The notes under the pieces are model-generated. The model had not been told where the DNA came from. It was given only the letters and a program-made list of their open reading frames with translations, and searched no databases. DNA of 37,273 nt from Polyangium fumosum. Lineage in GTDB: Bacteria > Myxococcota_A > Polyangia > Polyangiales > Polyangiaceae. The stretch lies in NCBI RefSeq assembly GCF_005144585.1, contig NZ_SSMQ01000097.1, positions 1 through 37,273 on the forward strand, in the 5' to 3' direction. The position numbers and the translations under genes were made by a program. Of this stretch, positions 33,370-37,273 are shown one piece after another. Position 1 is the first letter of the stretch. Every line of letters starts with the position of its first letter.

Positions 33370-33966
33370 TCATCGTGGCGGGGCTGTCACGCCACACAGC
33401 CGAGCGAGGTCACGCACCAGCTTGTCGAAGCTGTCCGAGTGGGTCCGGACACGACCGACATCGATGCGACGGGTGATGTCGAGCTGGTGGGTCGTCGGCA
33501 GGTAACCGGGTACGAGTCGGGTGAGGAGACCCTTCGCGTCCCGCCTGCGTAGGTCCGCGACGGTGACCTTGGCGTTCCTGCGCTCCTCATCCGAGAAGCT
33601 GTGAAGGAGCCACGTCTCGTACTCTCGCGAGGCCATGACCGCGGCTCCCTGGAGGAAGGATGGGATCGCACGACACGCGTCCGGGCCCCAGGTCGCTGGG
33701 CAGTCATCGTCGGCGTCGCAGAGAAGCAGCGCGGCGCTGGCGCTACGTGCGCGCGCGAGAGCGACGGCGCGCGTGATGCCTTCTTTGCGACAAGGGCGAC
33801 GAGGGCTCGGGACGCGCGCATCGACGAGCTGGCTGCGTGGCTGCTTGATGGGCTCCTTGTCAACGAGCCAACCCTCCACGCCGAGGTAACGGAAAACGGA
33901 AAAGCAGAGGTTGGGGACGGCCTGCACCTCGCCCTTGCCTTCGACGATGCAAACGAGACGCTTCAC
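33370..33966 (-). CDS. DUF4276 (TOPRIM-like) protein, partner of the AAA ATPase
   Basis: 198 residues with a GTG start that overlaps the ATPase stop (GTGA), so the two are translationally coupled. The N-terminus MKRLVCIVEGKGEVQAVPNL has the conserved TOPRIM-type glutamate (Glu9). An acidic motif LLLCDADDDCP (Asp84, Asp86) and REYETWLLHS (about 114-123) follow, the order expected of DUF4276 proteins. TOPRIM folds in such pairs (compare OLD nucleases and the PARIS system, which has DUF4435 instead) are thought to be metal-dependent nucleases controlled by the ATPase. DUF4276 genes are typically found beside AAA ATPases. A defence role is likely, but this pair is not one I can name as a characterised system. 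The C-terminal end is Arg-rich. Confidence 0.8.
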   Translation of the reverse strand: MKRLVCIVEGKGEVQAVPNLCFSVFRYLGVEGWLVDKEPIKQPRSQLVDARVPSPRRPCRKEGITRAVALARARSASAALLLCDADDDCPATWGPDACRAIPSFLQGAAVMASREYETWLLHSFSDEERRNAKVTVADLRRRDAKGLLTRLVPGYLPTTHQLDITRRIDVGRVRTHSDSFDKLVRDLARLCGVTAPPR

Positions 33967-35117
33967 GGCTCGACCGCGGGGATCGGCTCACCCTCGATGC
34001 GCAGGGGCTCGGAGCGCATGAGCTCGGCGACGGAGAAAAGACCGTCCTTCACGACGGCGCGTTGCTCGGAGGCGAGGGGGCCGATCTTCGTGACGCCGTC
34101 GCGGTAGGAGCAGACCAGGATTTCCTCGTCCTTGGCGGCATCGAGGAGATCTGCGCTGTGCGTCGTGACGAGGACGGCGCCGCGCTCGGAGGCGCGCTTC
34201 AAGACGTCGAAGAGGAGCTGGGCCGCGCCTATGTGGATGGCAACTTCGGGCTCTTCGATGATGAGGAGCTCGTCCATCCTGATCTGCTGGGCTGCTACCA
34301 GGATGCCGAGAGCACGGAGCGCGCCTTCGGACATGGCCGAAGCAGAGAATGTTGCTCGCTCTCCCGCACCCTGTTCCTGCGTGAAGTTGAGGAGCAGGAA
34401 CCGATCGAATGGCTTCACGTCGATGCTGGATAGACCCGGGATGATCTTTTCCATGGCCGCCAGGACGTCTTTCTTTGCGGTGTACTTCAAGCTCCGATAG
34501 GCCACTGCGATGTTGTTTCCGGACTCGTCCAGGAGAGTATTTTCGGAAGCAGCTTGCGGCTGCCGCATCGCCTCGGGATTGAGACGTATTCTGCGTATGT
34601 GTCGCAGTGCTGGTTTGCGATACAGGATGGCGAGTTGTCGTGCGAGCACCATGGCGCTCGCGGTCTCGCTCAGCGCAGGCATTTGGGCCATGCGTTCGTA
34701 GGAATGCACATCGACTTCAATGTTGTGACCCCGTCGCACGAGATCTAGCAAGTGTTCGCCGTTCTCCACGACCTCGATGGCTTCCGATCGGAACGACCAC
34801 GCGCCGGTGCGGCGGCTATGAATCCTGAAACCATGCCGTAGGAAATTGTGGCCGAGTTCGTCCCGCGTTTCCGCAGCCCGAACATCAATGGACACTTCCG
34901 ACGGCTTCCCAGAGCTCCATCGCCGGATGTCCGTGACTCCTCCACGCTTCTCCACCGCCGTCGCCGCGTCGAAGGCCACATCCCGCACGAACACCAGCGC
35001 GTCGGCAAAGTTGGACTTCCCACTCCCGTTCGGGCCGACGAGCAGGGTGAACGGGGCGAGGTCGACCTTCACATGCTCAATACTGCGGTAGTTCCGGAGC
35101 TCGACGCGGCGCCACAT
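33963..35117 (-). CDS. AAA family (AAA_21/OLD-like) ATPase, candidate defence effector/sensor
   Basis: 384 residues from the ATG at 35117, which has GGGAGG about 8 nt upstream. A longer frame to 35207 lacks a site and adds nonconserved residues. ABC-ATPase-like motifs appear in order: VELRNYRSIEHVKVDL then Walker A GPNGSGKS (28-35), the signature-like MSEGALRALG (262-271), Walker B LLIIEEPE (Glu288-Glu289) and the H-loop VTTHSADLLD (His320). This is the single-gene SMC-like layout of OLD/AAA_21 ATPases used as sensors in abortive-infection systems. Base composition looks less GC-rich than in the flanking core genes, suggesting horizontal acquisition. It is the first gene of a two-gene operon with the DUF4276 protein, divergent from the RsbR-like gene. 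Confidence 0.85.
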   Translation of the reverse strand: MWRRVELRNYRSIEHVKVDLAPFTLLVGPNGSGKSNFADALVFVRDVAFDAATAVEKRGGVTDIRRWSSGKPSEVSIDVRAAETRDELGHNFLRHGFRIHSRRTGAWSFRSEAIEVVENGEHLLDLVRRGHNIEVDVHSYERMAQMPALSETASAMVLARQLAILYRKPALRHIRRIRLNPEAMRQPQAASENTLLDESGNNIAVAYRSLKYTAKKDVLAAMEKIIPGLSSIDVKPFDRFLLLNFTQEQGAGERATFSASAMSEGALRALGILVAAQQIRMDELLIIEEPEVAIHIGAAQLLFDVLKRASERGAVLVTTHSADLLDAAKDEEILVCSYRDGVTKIGPLASEQRAVVKDGLFSVAELMRSEPLRIEGEPIPAVEP

Positions 35118-35235
35118 GCGCGGAGCCTCCCAGATCCGGACGCGCTTGGGTAGACCCGCTTCCGCTGGCGGGCGGCGAGACGTCGAGCACGACAGGGCTC
35201 TAGACATCGCGCCTCACCTGCGACAGGACGCAGGG

Positions 35236-36111
35236 ATGGGGGAAACGTTCGATCCGAACGGAACCGACGCGCTTCGCGCCGAGGTGGAGCATCTACGGGC
35301 GCGGCTCGCCGCAGCCGAGACGGCGCTCACCGAGGCGCGCACCGCCGAGGCGGAGCTCCGGGCCATGTTCACGGCCATGACGGACGTGGTGATCGTCATG
35401 AACCGGGAGGGGCGGTACCTGAAGATCGCGCCGACCGGGGCCGATCTCCTCTACAAGCCGAGCGGTGATCTCCTCGGCAAGACGCTGCACGAGGTCATGC
35501 CGCCGTCGATGGCCGATTTCCTCCTGTCCCACGTCCGCGCGTCGCTGGAGCAGCAGGGGCTCGTGAACCTCGAATACAGCATGCCCGCCGGCGGCCGGGA
35601 GATCTTCTTCAGCACCAACATCACGCCGATGTCGGACGACGTGGCCATCGTCGTCGCGCGCGACGTCACCGACCGCAAGCGCGCCAAGGAGGCGCTCGCC
35701 GAGGGGATACGCCGGCAGGCCGTGATCGACGCGCAGGAGGCAGCGCTGTCCGCGCTTTCGACGCCGCTCATCCCCGTCACCGATGAGATCGTGGTGATGC
35801 CGCTCATCGGCGTGCTCGACGCGCAGCGCGTGCAGCAGGTCATGGATACGCTGCTCCGAGGCGTCACCGAGCGGCGCGCGCGCACGGCCATCCTCGACAT
35901 CACGGGCATCTCGGTCGTCGATACGGAGGTGGCCGACGCGCTCGTCCGGGCCGCCCGCGCGGTGCAGCTCCTCGGCGCGAAGGTGGTGCTCACCGGCGTC
36001 CGGCGCGACGTCGCGCAGACGCTGGTCGAGATCCAGGCCGACCTCGGCGGCATCGTCACGCGCAGCACGGTCCAGAGCGGGATCGCCTTCGCGATGGCCC
36101 GCGCCGGCTGA
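35236..36111 (+). CDS. RsbR-like PAS-STAS stress regulator
   Basis: 291 residues from the ATG at 35236; the upstream frame overlaps the divergent ATPase gene and is rejected. A short coiled coil (about 12-45, ALRAEVEHLRARLAAAETAL) leads to a PAS domain (about 48-160: TDVVIVMNREGRYLKIAPTG, LLGKTLHEVMPP, ITPMSDDVAIVVARDVTDRK). The C-terminal STAS domain (about 175-285) carries DITGISVVDT (Thr230) and LTGVRRDVAQT (Thr262), spaced like the two phosphorylated threonines of Bacillus RsbRA. The PAS takes the place of the globin-like sensor of RsbRA. RsbS and RsbT partners of a stressosome are not in the window, so it may act elsewhere or with distant genes. Confidence 0.85.
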   Translation: MGETFDPNGTDALRAEVEHLRARLAAAETALTEARTAEAELRAMFTAMTDVVIVMNREGRYLKIAPTGADLLYKPSGDLLGKTLHEVMPPSMADFLLSHVRASLEQQGLVNLEYSMPAGGREIFFSTNITPMSDDVAIVVARDVTDRKRAKEALAEGIRRQAVIDAQEAALSALSTPLIPVTDEIVVMPLIGVLDAQRVQQVMDTLLRGVTERRARTAILDITGISVVDTEVADALVRAARAVQLLGAKVVLTGVRRDVAQTLVEIQADLGGIVTRSTVQSGIAFAMARAG

Positions 36112-36160
36112 TCGCCCCCGTTCCCGCGACAGGCTCCCTCGTGCTATCCCCGCCCCCGCG

Positions 36161-36910
36161 ATGCGCCGCAGGACCCCTCACGCCATCCAGGTCGAGCTCG
36201 CGCAGAAGCGGCTCCTCGCCCGGCTCGCCGGCCTCGACCACGCCGCGATCGTACGCGCGCTCAGCCCCTTCCTGACGCCCGAGCGCAAGGCCCGCTTCGA
36301 CGCGGTCTTCGCCTCCCGCCTCGGCAACGTGACCGTGCTCATGGACGCGCCGTACGACCCGCACAACGGGGCCGCCGTCCTCCGGTCGTGCGACGCATTC
36401 GGCGTGCAGCGGCTCCACGTGGTCGAGCGCGGCGGCATCTCGTTCCTCGCGGCCCGCGAGGTCGCCCGCGGCTCCGAGCAATGGGTCCACGTGCGCACGT
36501 ATCCCACGGGCCGAGCGGCCCTCGACGTCCTCGCCGCGTCCGGCCACGAGCTCGTCGCGACGCATCCACAAGGCGAGCTCATGCCCGAGGATCTTCGTTC
36601 GATCCCGAAGGTGTGCCTCGTCCTCGGCAACGAGCGCGACGGCATCCACGAGGAGCTCGTCGCCGCCTGCAAGCGGAGCGTCCGCGTCCCGATGCGGGGC
36701 TTCGTGGAGAGCCTGAACGTGAGCGTCACGGGCGCGATCCTGCTTCAGCACGCGACTTCGGGCCGGCAAGGGGATCTCTCCGAGGAGGAGTTACGCGCGC
36801 TGCATGCCCGCGCGATGATCCTGACGATCGACCACGCGGCGGAGGTTCTCCTCGCGAACGGGATTTCGCTCGGGGAGGATGCGCTCGGGGTCGAGGGGGC
36901 GGAGGGGTAG
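36161..36910 (+). CDS. trmH: tRNA (guanosine-18-2'-O)-methyltransferase TrmH
   Basis: 249 residues. The SPOUT methyltransferase motifs are clear: DPHNGAAVLRSCDAFGVQRL (motif 1 with catalytic-type Arg75), CLVLGNERDGI (motif 2) and VPMRGFVESLNVSVTGAILL (motif 3), which form the SAM-binding trefoil knot. The intervening GSEQWVHVRTYPTG and LVATHP also match TrmH rather than RlmB. It should methylate the ribose of G18 in the tRNA D-loop, in the cytoplasm. A TATCCC element ends 10 nt before the ATG and there is no Shine-Dalgarno site, suggesting a very short leader. It lies 49 nt after the RsbR-like gene. The C-terminal 35 residues (SEEELRALHARAMIL and after) are a helical extension. Confidence 0.92.
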   Translation: MRRRTPHAIQVELAQKRLLARLAGLDHAAIVRALSPFLTPERKARFDAVFASRLGNVTVLMDAPYDPHNGAAVLRSCDAFGVQRLHVVERGGISFLAAREVARGSEQWVHVRTYPTGRAALDVLAASGHELVATHPQGELMPEDLRSIPKVCLVLGNERDGIHEELVAACKRSVRVPMRGFVESLNVSVTGAILLQHATSGRQGDLSEEELRALHARAMILTIDHAAEVLLANGISLGEDALGVEGAEG

Positions 36911-36934
36911 CGCGCAGGGACATTTCCACCTCGC

Positions 36935-36963
36935 TTGCCCCTTCCGGCGAAAGTCGATAGCCT
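36935..36963 (+). promoter_or_regulatory. Promoter TTGCCC-17-TAGCCT
   Basis: TTGCCC (36935-36940) and TAGCCT (36958-36963) are 17 nt apart. Transcription should begin near 36970, giving a leader of about 40 nt with a GGGAG ribosome binding site before the GTG at 37011. Confidence 0.5.
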
Positions 36964-37010
36964 GTGCGGAACGACGATTGTCGGCTGTTTTCGATCGTCC
37001 GGGAGTCCTC

Positions 37011-37273
37011 GTGCCTGCTCCGCCTGCGCCGCCGAAACCGCCTGCGCCGCCTCGCGCGGCCCCCCCTGCACCCGGCGCGATCGCGCGCCCTTCCGCGCCG
37101 CCTCCCAGGGCCACGGGAACGGTGCCGATGCCCGTGCACCCCGGCCCCGCGGCAAACCCCGCGCCGCCGCCGCCCGTGTTCGCGGATGCGCCCTTGCCCT
37201 CCGCCGTCGCCACGGTGCCGTTCCCGAGCCCCCTCGAAGCGGCCGCGCCCGCGCCCGCCGCGCCGTCGCCGCC
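37011..37273 (+). CDS. Pro/Ala-rich protein, 5' part, runs off the window
   Basis: A GTG at 37011, five nt after GGGAG and about 40 nt after a good promoter, opens a frame that stays open to the window end (87 codons seen). The peptide is almost entirely Pro and Ala with scattered Arg, Val and Gly (VPAPPAPPKPPAPPRAAPP and similar), a disordered linker-like N-terminus. Myxobacterial regulators, FHA-domain and motility or envelope proteins often carry such segments, but the domain that would tell lies to the right. The opposing minus-strand frames are Gly/Ala shadows of it. Confidence 0.55.
   Translation, partial: MPAPPAPPKPPAPPRAAPPAPGAIARPSAPPPRATGTVPMPVHPGPAANPAPPPPVFADAPLPSAVATVPFPSPLEAAAPAPAAPSP

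Noticed and set aside
33006-33552. Plus-strand open frames through the 43-bp array giving repetitive 'MPMGGSWPSRRLVDD'-type peptides
   Set aside because: The period is not a multiple of three, so all frames stay open by accident; they also run into the antisense of the DUF4276 gene.
33963-35117. The ATPase as PARIS AriA
   Set aside because: The ATPase type is similar, but the partner matches DUF4276 rather than the DUF4435 of AriB, so only a resemblance in logic is claimed.

Overview
The window looks like a chromosome segment of a high-GC, large-genome myxobacterium, most likely of the Polyangiales (Polyangium/Sorangium relatives). The grounds are strong GC3 bias, Gly/Ala-linker lipoproteins, EGF-rich secreted proteins, a DUF2330 protein, an AgmX/PglI-type C-terminal domain, a MYXO-CTERM-like tail and VIT/vWA proteins. 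No rRNA, tRNA or CRISPR array was seen. The genus call is inference from these family signatures.

Layout. 1-131: start of an IS66-type accessory (TnpA-like) protein running off the left edge. 214-1413: two small hypothetical genes in a minus-strand operon. 1726-2901: a hypothetical membrane-anchored protein behind a purine-rich upstream region. 2919-3840: a decayed minus-strand stretch with one frameshifted gene and one 5'-truncated gene end. 4010-5752: a flavin-dependent halogenase-like enzyme. 5842-9714: a giant secreted lipoprotein with EGF-like modules and six nearly identical 118-residue repeats, closed by a strong bidirectional hairpin. 9760-14659: two divergent, paralogous proteins, each with two radical SAM modules; one is also fused to a Gfo/Idh/MocA oxidoreductase. 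14706-15995: a bifunctional enzyme closely resembling eukaryotic PFK-2/FBPase-2. 16078-18312 and 18397-19902: a divergent pair (polytopic membrane protein with AgmX/PglI-like domain; DUF2330 protein). 20027-22585: a GH13 amylase/pullulanase-like lipoprotein. 22714-23849: a coupled two-gene unit (membrane protein plus small soluble protein). 24028-32966: a plus-strand run of a FecR-VIT-vWA-TPR protein, a membrane coiled-coil protein and a large lipoprotein with MYXO-CTERM-like tail. 32972-33338: a 43-bp tandem repeat. 33370-35117: a translationally coupled AAA ATPase plus DUF4276 (TOPRIM-like) pair, a candidate defence module. 35236-36910: an RsbR-like PAS-STAS regulator and TrmH. 37011-end: a Pro/Ala-rich protein running off the right edge.

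How it fits together. Most genes are cell-envelope or secreted proteins and stand-alone enzymes, not one pathway. The strongest candidate for an undescribed system is the divergent twin-radical-SAM pair (9760-14659). All four radical SAM modules keep a CX3CX2C cluster and share a Cys-then-Cx2Cx5C auxiliary pattern, and one protein carries its own NAD(P)-type dehydrogenase module, suggesting a multi-step radical/redox modification of an unknown substrate. A second theme is gene expression. Six genes have a TANNNT hexamer ending only 6-7 nt before the start codon, predicting leaderless or nearly leaderless mRNAs, while other genes have ordinary Shine-Dalgarno sites. All functions are read from motifs by eye; no database search was run.
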